Source: Flavobacterium panacis (GTDB lineage Bacteria; Bacteroidota; Bacteroidia; Flavobacteriales; Flavobacteriaceae). From it: DNA of 64,000 nucleotides. The first letter of the stretch is position 1; each line of letters opens with the position of its first letter. This document shows positions 56,979 through 64,000 of the stretch, piece by piece. The stretch lies in assembly GCF_024649945.1 (NCBI RefSeq), contig NZ_JANKMS010000004.1, positions 186,001 through 250,000 of the forward strand. The letters are read 5' to 3'. Below the pieces are notes generated by a model. That model saw only the letters and a program-made list of their open reading frames with translations, was not told the origin of the DNA and made no database searches. A program made the position numbers and the translations under genes.

Positions 56979-57989
56979 ATGCCAAGAAAAACATTTTTTT
57001 GCGTCGATGCGCATACTTGTGGAAACCCTGTAAGAGTAGTTGCCGGTGGTGGTCCAAATTTGGTCGGAAACAACATGAGCGAAAAACGCCAGCACTTTCT
57101 AAAAGAATTCGACTGGATCCGAAAAGGACTGATGTTTGAACCAAGAGGTCATGACATGATGAGCGGGAGTATTTTATATCCGCCAAGTAATCCTGAGAAT
57201 GATTTCGGAATTTTATTCATCGAGACTTCAGGTTGTCTGCCAATGTGCGGTCACGGAACCATAGGAACCATCACAATTGCAATTGAAGAAGGTTTGGTAA
57301 CACCAAAAATTCCTGGAAAAATCAAAATGGAAGCGCCTGCAGGTTTGGTTCAAATTGAATACCATCAAACCGGAAAAAAAGTAGATTGGGTACGTTTAAC
57401 AAATGTAAAATCGTATTTAGCTGCCGAAGGTCTTACAATTGATTGTCCAGAATTAGGCGAAATTGTTTTTGATGTGGCTTACGGAGGAAATTATTACGCT
57501 ATTGTCGATCCGCAAAAGAATTTTTCTGGAATACAGGATTTTACAGCAGGAAAAATTGTGCAGTACAGTCAAGAAGTACGCAAACGCATTAATGAGAAAT
57601 ATCCAAATCTTTTTATTCATCCAGAAAATGATACTATTCGCGATGTAAGTCATATGTTATGGACAGGAAATCCTCTTGATCCAACTTCTTCAGGACGAAA
57701 TGCTGTTTTTTATGGAGATAAAGCCATAGATCGTTCGCCGTGCGGTACAGGAACTTCGGCTAGAATTGCACAGCTTCATGCCAAAGGAAAATTAAAAAAA
57801 GGAGAAGAATACATCCATGAAAGTTTTATCGGAAGCAAGTTTATTGGTAAAGTAGAAGAAGAAACTTCTATTGGAGTTATTAAAGCCATAGTGCCAAGCA
57901 TTCAAGGCTGGGCAAAAGTGTACGGTTATAACAACATCATTATTGATGAAGATGATGATCCGTATGCTTTTGGATTTCAGGTGATTTAG
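56979..57989 (+). CDS. 4-Hydroxyproline 2-epimerase
   Basis: 336 residues of the proline racemase superfamily. Both catalytic cysteines are present: Cys90 (LPMCGHGTIG) and Cys255 (RSPCGTGTSARIAQL). Two cysteines indicate the epimerase and not the trans-3-hydroxyproline dehydratase, which has Thr at the second site. The family converts trans-4-hydroxy-L-proline to cis-4-hydroxy-D-proline. It begins 3 bp after the dehydrogenase gene. A 13-bp hairpin (58006-58051) separates it from the oxidoreductase gene. Proline racemase is the main alternative, but the neighbours point to hydroxyproline. Confidence 0.92.
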   Translation: MPRKTFFCVDAHTCGNPVRVVAGGGPNLVGNNMSEKRQHFLKEFDWIRKGLMFEPRGHDMMSGSILYPPSNPENDFGILFIETSGCLPMCGHGTIGTITIAIEEGLVTPKIPGKIKMEAPAGLVQIEYHQTGKKVDWVRLTNVKSYLAAEGLTIDCPELGEIVFDVAYGGNYYAIVDPQKNFSGIQDFTAGKIVQYSQEVRKRINEKYPNLFIHPENDTIRDVSHMLWTGNPLDPTSSGRNAVFYGDKAIDRSPCGTGTSARIAQLHAKGKLKKGEEYIHESFIGSKFIGKVEEETSIGVIKAIVPSIQGWAKVYGYNNIIIDEDDDPYAFGFQVI

Positions 57990-58005
57990 AAAAAATGATA
58001 ATATA

Positions 58006-58051
58006 AAAAATTCATTGGTTTGCAGAATCTTTCTTTTGCCAATGAATTTTT
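58006..58051 (+). terminator. Intra-operon hairpin with U-run
   Basis: AAAAATTCATTGG (58006-58018) and CCAATGAATTTTT (58039-58051) are perfect 13-bp complements. It lies between the epimerase and oxidoreductase genes and may cause partial termination. Confidence 0.75.
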
Positions 58052-58066
58052 AAATTTTAGGTATAA

Positions 58067-59302
58067 ATGAAAAAAGTAAGTATTATTGGCGGGGGAATAA
58101 TTGGCTTATGCTCAGCCTATTATTTAGCCAAAGAAGGTTATGAAGTTGTTGTTTTTGATAAATCGGATATGAATGACGGTTGCTCTTACGGAAATGCCGG
58201 AATGATTGTTCCTTCGCATATTATTCCGCTTGCTCAGCCGGGTATGATTGCGCAAGGCGTAAAATGGATGTTCGATAGTCATAGTCCGTTTTATGTAAAG
58301 CCGAGATTGAATATGGATTTAATGAAATGGGGTTTGCAGTTTTACAAACATGCCAATTTGAAACATGTCGAAAAAGCAATGCCTGCTCTTTGCGATTTGT
58401 CTCTTCTCAGCAAAGAATTATATAAAGATCTTGCCAAAGAAAGCAATTCTTTTTTCTATGAAGAAAAAGGACTTTTGATGCTTTATAAAACAGATAAAAC
58501 AGGAGACGAAATTCAACACGAAGGAATACTGGCAGAAAAATTAGGCTTACAAGTAGATTTTTTATCCAAACAAGAAGTTTCTAATTTAGAAAAAGGAACC
58601 GTAACAGATGTAATTGGCGGTGTTCATTACAAAAGTGATGCTCACATTTACCCGCAAAAATTCATGCAGTTTATAAAGGATGAATTAAAAACATTAAATG
58701 TAGAAATTCAGACCAATACCACAGTAACCGATTTTGTTTTAAAAAACAATTCAGTTTCAGAAATTATAACAGACAAAGGCGCTTTTACAACAGATGAGGT
58801 GGTTTTAGCAACAGGATCATGGAGTCCGCATATTGCAAAAAAACTGAATGTCAATATTTCGATTCTACCTGGAAAAGGATATAGTTTTACCTTAAAAGAT
58901 CAAAATCATAAACCTTCTATTCCAAGTATTTTATGCGAAGGAAAAGTAGCAGTAACACCTATGAATAATGACATTCGTTTTGGAGGAACAATGGAAATTA
59001 CGCATACCAATGATACCAAAATTAATCAAAACAGATTGCAAGGAATTGTAAATTCGATTAATGACTTTTATCCAGAATTAAAAATCAACATGCCAAAAGA
59101 AGAAGATACTTGGTTCGGATTTAGACCGTGTACGCCTTCGGGAATGCCAATAATTACAAGAGATAAAAAACTTAAAAATTTGACTTTGGTTACGGGACAC
59201 GCCATGATGGGATTAAGTCTTGCGCCTGCAACAGGAAAAATTGTATCAGAAATCATCGCAGAGAAACCAACTTCTGTAGCAACCGAAATGTTTCAACTTT
59301 AA
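58067..59302 (+). CDS. cis-4-Hydroxy-D-proline dehydrogenase/oxidase (DadA-like FAD enzyme)
   Basis: 411 residues. The N-terminal FAD-binding Rossmann motif VSIIGGGIIGLCSAYYLA and the C-terminal TLVTGHAMMGLSLAPATGK are typical of D-amino-acid dehydrogenases of the DAO/DadA family. No signal peptide. In the hydroxyproline pathway this enzyme oxidises cis-4-hydroxy-D-proline to the pyrroline used by the DapA-like deaminase. Its genomic place beside the epimerase supports that; a general D-amino-acid dehydrogenase is the alternative. A terminator follows at 59309-59342, ending the operon. Confidence 0.88.
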   Translation: MKKVSIIGGGIIGLCSAYYLAKEGYEVVVFDKSDMNDGCSYGNAGMIVPSHIIPLAQPGMIAQGVKWMFDSHSPFYVKPRLNMDLMKWGLQFYKHANLKHVEKAMPALCDLSLLSKELYKDLAKESNSFFYEEKGLLMLYKTDKTGDEIQHEGILAEKLGLQVDFLSKQEVSNLEKGTVTDVIGGVHYKSDAHIYPQKFMQFIKDELKTLNVEIQTNTTVTDFVLKNNSVSEIITDKGAFTTDEVVLATGSWSPHIAKKLNVNISILPGKGYSFTLKDQNHKPSIPSILCEGKVAVTPMNNDIRFGGTMEITHTNDTKINQNRLQGIVNSINDFYPELKINMPKEEDTWFGFRPCTPSGMPIITRDKKLKNLTLVTGHAMMGLSLAPATGKIVSEIIAEKPTSVATEMFQL

Positions 59303-59308
59303 TAAAAA

Positions 59309-59342
59309 CAGCTTCATTTTGTAAAAAAGATGAAGCTTTTTT
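59309..59342 (+). terminator. Terminator of the hydroxyproline operon
   Basis: GCTTCAT (59311-59317) pairs with ATGAAGC (59330-59336), followed by TTTTTT. Its right arm is also the start of the first 263-bp tandem unit. Confidence 0.75.
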
Positions 59343-59995
59343 GTTGCCACGAATTACACGAATTTACACGAATTAATTTTTCTAAAAAAGTTGCTCAGCA
59401 TCAGCGAGGCGAAATATTTATAGAAAATATGATGAACGTATAGAAAGAGCTCCGTAGGAGTGAAACCTTTGCGTCGAGAATATATCGCTCCGCTGGAGCT
59501 TTAATAAATTGGGATAAAATTTTATCTATAAATATTAAGCTTCTCTGAAGCTTTTAAATAAAAGGCTGATAATTAGAAATTATCAATAAAAACTGAAGCT
59601 TTTTTTTGCCACGAATTACATGAATTTACACGAATTAGTTTTTCTAAAAATAGTTACTCAGCCTCAGCGAGGCGAAATATTTATAGAAAATAAGACGAAC
59701 GTACAGAAAAAGCTCCGTAGGAGTGAAATCTATGCGTCGAGAGTATATCGCTCCCCTGGAGCTTTAATAAAAATGAGGTTAATTTTATCTATAAATATTA
59801 AGCTTCTCTGAAGCTTGCAAATAAAAGGCTGATAATTAGAAATTATTAATAAAAACTGAAGCTTTTTTGTTGCCACGAATTACATGAATTTACACGAATT
59901 AGTTTTTCTAAAATAGTTTGTCCGCCTCAGCGAGGCGAAATATTTATAGAAAATAAGATGAACGTACAGAAAGAGCTCCATAGGAGCGAGATATT
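59331..59995. repeat. Tandem repeat: two full 263-bp units and one partial
   Basis: Units start at TGAAGCTTTTTT (59331, 59594, 59857), giving an exact 263-bp period twice; the third stops near 59995. Each contains TTGCCACGAATTACA, CAGCGAGGCGAAATATTT, AGCTCCGTAGGAGTGAAA-type palindromes and, in the two full copies, CGCTCC(G/C)CTGGAGC and TTAAGCTTCTCTGAAGCTT hairpins. No coding potential; the 63-codon frame at 59620 is repeat sequence. The remaining bases 59996-60125 carry no feature I can name. Confidence 0.88.
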
Positions 59996-60125
59996 AAACT
60001 ATTCGAAACACAATCAACATTATGAATTAAAATGAAATATTGATTTTAACCAAAAACTCTAAATCCTAACCATATTTAGAGCAATGCATTACAAAAACAA
60101 AAAACAACCAAAAAACAACCAAAAA

Positions 60126-61535
60126 ATGGAAAACCAAAACCAGGACGAATTCAAAAAAGAGCTCGGACTTTTAGACGGCACTATGCTTGTCGTAGGTTCG
60201 ATGATAGGATCGGGAATATTTATTGTAAGTGCCGATATTGCCCGGCAGGTTGGTTCTACAGCTTGGCTTATTTTAATCTGGCTTCTTTCTGGAATTATCA
60301 CGATGATTGCCGCTGTAAGTTATGGTGAACTCAGCGCCATGTTTCCTAATGCTGGCGGACAATATGTTTACTTAAAAGAAGCTTACAATAAATTAATCGC
60401 CTTTTTATACGGATGGAGTTTTTTTGCTGTCATTCAAACCGGAACTATTGCTGCGGTTGGAGTGGCATTTTCTAAGTTTACAGCGTATCTCATTCCAGCC
60501 GTTAGTGACGAAAATATTCTTTATGAAATTGGAAGTTTTAAACTTAATGTAGCGCAAATTGTTTCTATTGTAACCGTTATATTTTTAACCTATTTAAATA
60601 CTCGTGGCGTTAAAAACAGTAAAATGCTGCAAACTATTTTAACGATTATAAAAATCCTTTCAATCTCTGGATTGATCCTTTTTGGATTTACGCTTGCTGC
60701 CAAATCTTCTGTATGGAATGCCAATTGGACAGATGCTTGGACGCCTCACGCTTTCAATAAAGAAACGGGTTCTTGGATGCCAATTGGAACTACCGCTTTA
60801 CTTTCAGGAATTTCTGCAGCAATGGTGGGAACGTTATTTTCCAGCGATTCTTGGACTGGAGTTACTTTTATCGCAGGAGAAATTAAAAATCCAAAGCGAA
60901 ATGTTGGATTAAGCATGTTTTTGGGAACTTTAATTGTAACCGTAATTTATGTTTTGACCAATTTGATGTACGTTGCTGTAATTCCGTTAAGCGAAATTGC
61001 GGGGGCAAAATCGGATAGAGTAGCAGTTGTAGCTTCTCAATATATTTTTGGAAATATTGGGACGTTGATCATCGCAATTATGATTATGATCTCGACATTT
61101 GCCTGCAACAACGGATTAATTATGGCGGGCGCCAGAGTGTATTACACCATGGCAAACGATGGTTTATTCTTCAAAAAAGCGGCACAATTAAACAAAGCAA
61201 GTGTTCCTGCTTGGGCGCTTTGGGCGCAATGTATTTGGGCTTCGGTATTATGTTTTACGGGTAAATATGGTGATTTATTGGACTATGTAATTATCATCGT
61301 TCTGATATTTTATATCCTTACCATTTACGGAATCATTCGTCTTCGCAAAAAAATGCCCGATGCCGTTCGTCCGTACAAAGCTATTGGATATCCATTTTTA
61401 CCTTTGCTTTATATTTTAATTGCCTCTGCAGTTTGTATTTCTTTATTATTTGTGAAATTTTCAACTTGCGGATGGGGCGTTTTAATTATGTTAATCGGAA
61501 TTCCAGTTTATTATACAATTAAAGAAAAAGAATAA
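60126..61535 (+). CDS. APC family amino-acid permease
   Basis: 469 residues from ATG 60126; an in-frame ATG at 60084 adds 14 Lys/Asn-rich residues and is less likely. About 12 membrane helices. Start region GLLDGTMLVVGSMIGSGIFI is the APC substrate/sodium-site motif, followed by AMFPNAGGQYVYLKEAY and LFSSDSWTGVTFIAGEIKNP, resembling the LAT/YfnA-type group. It likely imports amino acids, here plausibly hydroxyproline or proline, across the inner membrane. It is separated from the catabolic operon by the tandem repeats and has no TAATAT box, so co-regulation is uncertain. Confidence 0.9.
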   Translation: MENQNQDEFKKELGLLDGTMLVVGSMIGSGIFIVSADIARQVGSTAWLILIWLLSGIITMIAAVSYGELSAMFPNAGGQYVYLKEAYNKLIAFLYGWSFFAVIQTGTIAAVGVAFSKFTAYLIPAVSDENILYEIGSFKLNVAQIVSIVTVIFLTYLNTRGVKNSKMLQTILTIIKILSISGLILFGFTLAAKSSVWNANWTDAWTPHAFNKETGSWMPIGTTALLSGISAAMVGTLFSSDSWTGVTFIAGEIKNPKRNVGLSMFLGTLIVTVIYVLTNLMYVAVIPLSEIAGAKSDRVAVVASQYIFGNIGTLIIAIMIMISTFACNNGLIMAGARVYYTMANDGLFFKKAAQLNKASVPAWALWAQCIWASVLCFTGKYGDLLDYVIIIVLIFYILTIYGIIRLRKKMPDAVRPYKAIGYPFLPLLYILIASAVCISLLFVKFSTCGWGVLIMLIGIPVYYTIKEKE

Positions 61536-61577
61536 AATAGTTTCATTCAGCAAATTAAATCTAATTTAATCTGCTGA

Positions 61578-61639
61578 AATCTTTATAAATCTGCGTGAAA
61601 ATCGCTTGCAAAAGTATTTCACGCAGATTTATAAAGATT
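61578..61639. repeat. Perfect 23-bp inverted repeat after the permease gene
   Basis: Left arm 61578-61600 (AATCTTTATAAATCTGCGTG...) and right arm 61617-61639 are perfect complements with a 16-bp loop. Same TTTCACGCAGAT family as at 34191, 35895 and 53283. The rest of 61640-61778 shows nothing clear. Confidence 0.82.
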
Positions 61640-61778
61640 AAAACTGATTTTCGCAGATTTTCCCAAGTATTTCAAAAACTGTTAGAACCAATATATGGCT
61701 TTTTAAGGCTAAGAAAAACGTACTTCAAAAGACCATTTCGCATTTAATAACCAATATTCTCTGCAAATCAAATTCCAT

Positions 61779-61844
61779 GGGTAATATAATATTAGTATCT
61801 GTTAATATTAACCCATAACCCTCAAAAAATATTATATATTTTTA
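61779..61844 (+). promoter_or_regulatory. Hydroxyproline-locus box 3 plus -7 element (DPP4 promoter)
   Basis: TAATAT units at 61782-61787 and 61803-61808 (21 bp apart), within GGGTAATATAATATTAG... The -7 box TATTTTTA (61837-61844) starts 34 bp after the second unit, as at 46853 and 54393. The expected transcription start falls at or next to the ATG at 61850, so translation may be leaderless or begin at the ATG at 61859. Confidence 0.75.
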
Positions 61845-61849
61845 TTGAT

Positions 61850-64000
61850 ATGAAAATTATGGGAACAACTAGCAAAAAAATAAGTGTAATTTTAACACTT
61901 TCGTGGTGTTTGATGAGTCAAGCCCAAGGAACATTGAAAGATTATAAAAGAGCAAATGCTGTAGATTCTTTGTTTAAGAATAAAATCAGCAATACTCCAA
62001 AAGAATTTCATTGGGTTGGAAATGAGTATGTATGGTATAGTAACAACATTTTAAAAGGAAAAGAATTTCTTTTAGTGGATACCAAACAGCAAAAACAATC
62101 ACAAGCTTTTGACCATAATCGATTGGCACAATCTTTAGCTAAAGTTTTAGGAAAAGAAATAAATGCAAAAGACTTACCAATAGAAAATTTAGAGTTTGAT
62201 AAAAATCTGTCAAAATTGACTTTTACATCAGATGCTTTTAAGTTTTCGTATAATTTAAATACAAACGAATTAACGAAAACTGGAGATTACATAAAACCAC
62301 CAAAAAGAGATCGTTATTGGGGTGGTAATTTTGACGAATTAGGAAATAAACCTGTAGGTTCGCCAGATTCGTTGTATGTGGCTTTTATTAAAAATTACAA
62401 TTTATACATAAAAGACAAAAAGACCAATACAGAAACGCAGTTGAGTTATGACGGCTCAAAAGGATTTTATTATTCTTCTTATTTACAATGGTCGCCAAAC
62501 AGCAAAGAAATTATGGCATATAAAGTCAGACCGGGCGAAGAACATAAAATTTATTTTGTAGAATCTAGTCCATCAGATCAATTTCAGCCCAAATTACAAA
62601 CGCGTGATTATTTAAAACCCGGAGATCAACTGCCATTTAAAAGTCCGCAATTGTTTGTAATAGCTTCCAAAGAACACATTCCAGTTGCAACCGATTTATT
62701 TCAACAACAATATGATGTATCTGGATTTGAATGGAAAGATGACAATAGTGCTTTAACTTTTGAATACAATCAAAGAGGACATCAGGTTTATCGTGTTTTG
62801 GAGTTAAATGCCACAACTGGAAAAGTAAAAACGATCATAGAAGAAACAAGTCCAACTTTTGTGGAATATAGTGGCAAGAGATACCGTTACGATATCAAAA
62901 AAAGTAATGAAATAATCTGGGCTTCGGAAAGAGACGGATGGAATCATTTGTATTTGTACGATGCTGTTACAGGAAAAGTCAAAAATCAGATTACAAAAGG
63001 AAATTGGCCCATTCGAGAAGTATTGAAAGTTGATGAAGAAAAAAAGCAAATCTATTTTACAGCCAGCGGATTAGACAATGATCAAGATCCGTATTTATTG
63101 CATTTCTGCCGAATTGATTTCAACGGAAAAAACTTTACTCGATTAACGACAGAAAACGGAAATCATAAAGTTACTTTTTCGCCAGATTACAAATATTATG
63201 TTGATCAATATTCAAGAGTAGATGCTGCACCAATTACGGTTTTAAAAAACATCGAAACACAAAAAACAGTTGTCGAAATGCAAAAAGCTGATATTTCGGC
63301 ATTGCAAAAAGCAGGCTGGAAAGCGCCAGAAGTTTTTACAGCAAAAGGAAGAGATGACAAAACAGACATTTGGGGTATAATTGTTCGTCCAACCAATTTT
63401 GATCCTAATCGCAAATATCCAATTATCGAATATATTTATGCAGGACCGCAGGACTCGTTTGTTCCAAAGAATTTTCAACCGTATTATTGGGCAATGACTT
63501 CTTTGGCAGAACTCGGATTTATTGTAGTTCAAATTGACGGAATGGGAACTTCAAACCGCTCAAAAGCTTTTCACGATGTATGCTGGAAGAACTTAAAAGA
63601 CGGTGGTTTCCCAGATAGAAAACTTTGGATGAAAGCCGCTTCCGCAAAATATCCCTATATGGATATAGATAAAGTCGGCATTCATGGAACATCTGCAGGA
63701 GGACAAAACGCTGGAGCAGCGCTGGTTTTCAACTCCGATTTTTATGATGTTGCCGTAGCATCTTGCGGCTGTCACGATAACAGAATGGATAAAATGTGGT
63801 GGAACGAACAATGGATGGGATATCCAATTGGACCAGAATACGAAGCTTGTTCTAACACCGCAAACGCAGCGCAGTTAAAAGGAAATTTAATGTTGATTTT
63901 AGGCGAATTAGATGATAATGTAGATCCTGCTTCAACGATGCAGTTTGCCAATGCGCTAATCAAAGCGAATAAAAATTTTGAATTGGTAACCGTTCCCGGA
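61850..64000 (+). CDS. S9 family dipeptidyl peptidase IV-like serine peptidase (3' partial)
   Basis: 717 residues in the window, running off the end; ATG 61859 is an alternative start. Signal peptide ending MSQAQ. The N-terminal beta-propeller (DPPIV_N; RYWGGNFDELGNKP, YDGSKGFYYSSYLQWSP) is followed by the prolyl-oligopeptidase-type hydrolase with nucleophile Ser615 in HGTSAGGQNAG; the acid lies in LGELDDNVDP, and the His is beyond the window. DPP4 enzymes remove X-Pro dipeptides, which fits proline/hydroxyproline-rich peptides. It carries the same TAATAT box as SusC and the hydroxyproline operon, the best sign of its role. Confidence 0.92.
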   Translation, partial: MKIMGTTSKKISVILTLSWCLMSQAQGTLKDYKRANAVDSLFKNKISNTPKEFHWVGNEYVWYSNNILKGKEFLLVDTKQQKQSQAFDHNRLAQSLAKVLGKEINAKDLPIENLEFDKNLSKLTFTSDAFKFSYNLNTNELTKTGDYIKPPKRDRYWGGNFDELGNKPVGSPDSLYVAFIKNYNLYIKDKKTNTETQLSYDGSKGFYYSSYLQWSPNSKEIMAYKVRPGEEHKIYFVESSPSDQFQPKLQTRDYLKPGDQLPFKSPQLFVIASKEHIPVATDLFQQQYDVSGFEWKDDNSALTFEYNQRGHQVYRVLELNATTGKVKTIIEETSPTFVEYSGKRYRYDIKKSNEIIWASERDGWNHLYLYDAVTGKVKNQITKGNWPIREVLKVDEEKKQIYFTASGLDNDQDPYLLHFCRIDFNGKNFTRLTTENGNHKVTFSPDYKYYVDQYSRVDAAPITVLKNIETQKTVVEMQKADISALQKAGWKAPEVFTAKGRDDKTDIWGIIVRPTNFDPNRKYPIIEYIYAGPQDSFVPKNFQPYYWAMTSLAELGFIVVQIDGMGTSNRSKAFHDVCWKNLKDGGFPDRKLWMKAASAKYPYMDIDKVGIHGTSAGGQNAGAALVFNSDFYDVAVASCGCHDNRMDKMWWNEQWMGYPIGPEYEACSNTANAAQLKGNLMLILGELDDNVDPASTMQFANALIKANKNFELVTVPG

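Noticed and set aside
59620..59811. 63-codon frame in the tandem repeats
   Set aside because: It is composed entirely of repeat-unit sequence and is not preserved in the neighbouring units.
59331..59995. Possible CRISPR array in the tandem repeats
   Set aside because: The units are 263 bp with conserved content throughout; there are no short repeats with unique spacers and no cas genes.

Overview
The window is AT-rich, gene-dense DNA of a Bacteroidota bacterium, most likely a Flavobacterium. The reasons are two SusC/SusD pairs, a hybrid two-component regulator fused to an AraC domain, Bacteroidota-type -7 promoter boxes (TAnnTTTG), little sign of Shine-Dalgarno sequences, and typical flavobacterial intergenic inverted repeats. 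No rRNA, tRNA, CRISPR array, phage or insertion sequence was seen.

Region 1 (1-27.7 kb, all + strand) is a polysaccharide-utilisation-type locus: a PI-PLC/GDPD-like domain fused to an alkaline phosphatase (5' end outside the window), three GH92 alpha-mannosidases, a GH89 alpha-N-acetylglucosaminidase, SusC/SusD, two copies of a small secreted protein, a lyase-like exported protein, a DUF4861 protein, a metallophosphoesterase lipoprotein, the hybrid sensor/regulator and a myo-inositol oxygenase. Three promoters (GH89, SusC, inositol oxygenase) carry the same 21-bp-spaced TCCAT direct repeat at a fixed distance from the -7 box, so they look like one regulon. Phosphodiesterase, phosphatase, mannosidase, alpha-GlcNAcase and inositol-cleaving functions together suggest an inositol-phosphoglycan target (GPI anchor or glycosyl-inositol-phosphoceramide). 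This is inference.

Region 2 (27.9-42.1 kb, + strand) is a plant cell-wall (pectin/arabinogalactan-like) cluster: GH2, a DUF5009 membrane protein, a sodium/solute symporter, two GH28, GH51 and GH95. Long inverted repeats separate most of its first five genes.

Region 3 (42.5-46.6 kb) is housekeeping-like: an L,D-transpeptidase-family protein (+), then a TPR protein, an esterase, a DODA-type dioxygenase and an AraC regulator on the - strand.

Region 4 (46.9-64 kb) is a second SusC/SusD locus aimed at peptides. It holds an M61 peptidase, an AraC regulator, a complete 4-hydroxyproline to 2-oxoglutarate pathway (epimerase, D-amino-acid oxidoreductase, deaminase, semialdehyde dehydrogenase), an amino-acid permease and an S9/DPP4 peptidase (3' end outside the window). 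A different 21-bp-spaced repeat (TAATAT) precedes SusC, the hydroxyproline operon and the DPP4 gene, each time exactly 34 bp upstream of the -7 box. This ties uptake, proteolysis and hydroxyproline catabolism into one apparent regulon for collagen-like or plant hydroxyproline-rich proteins.
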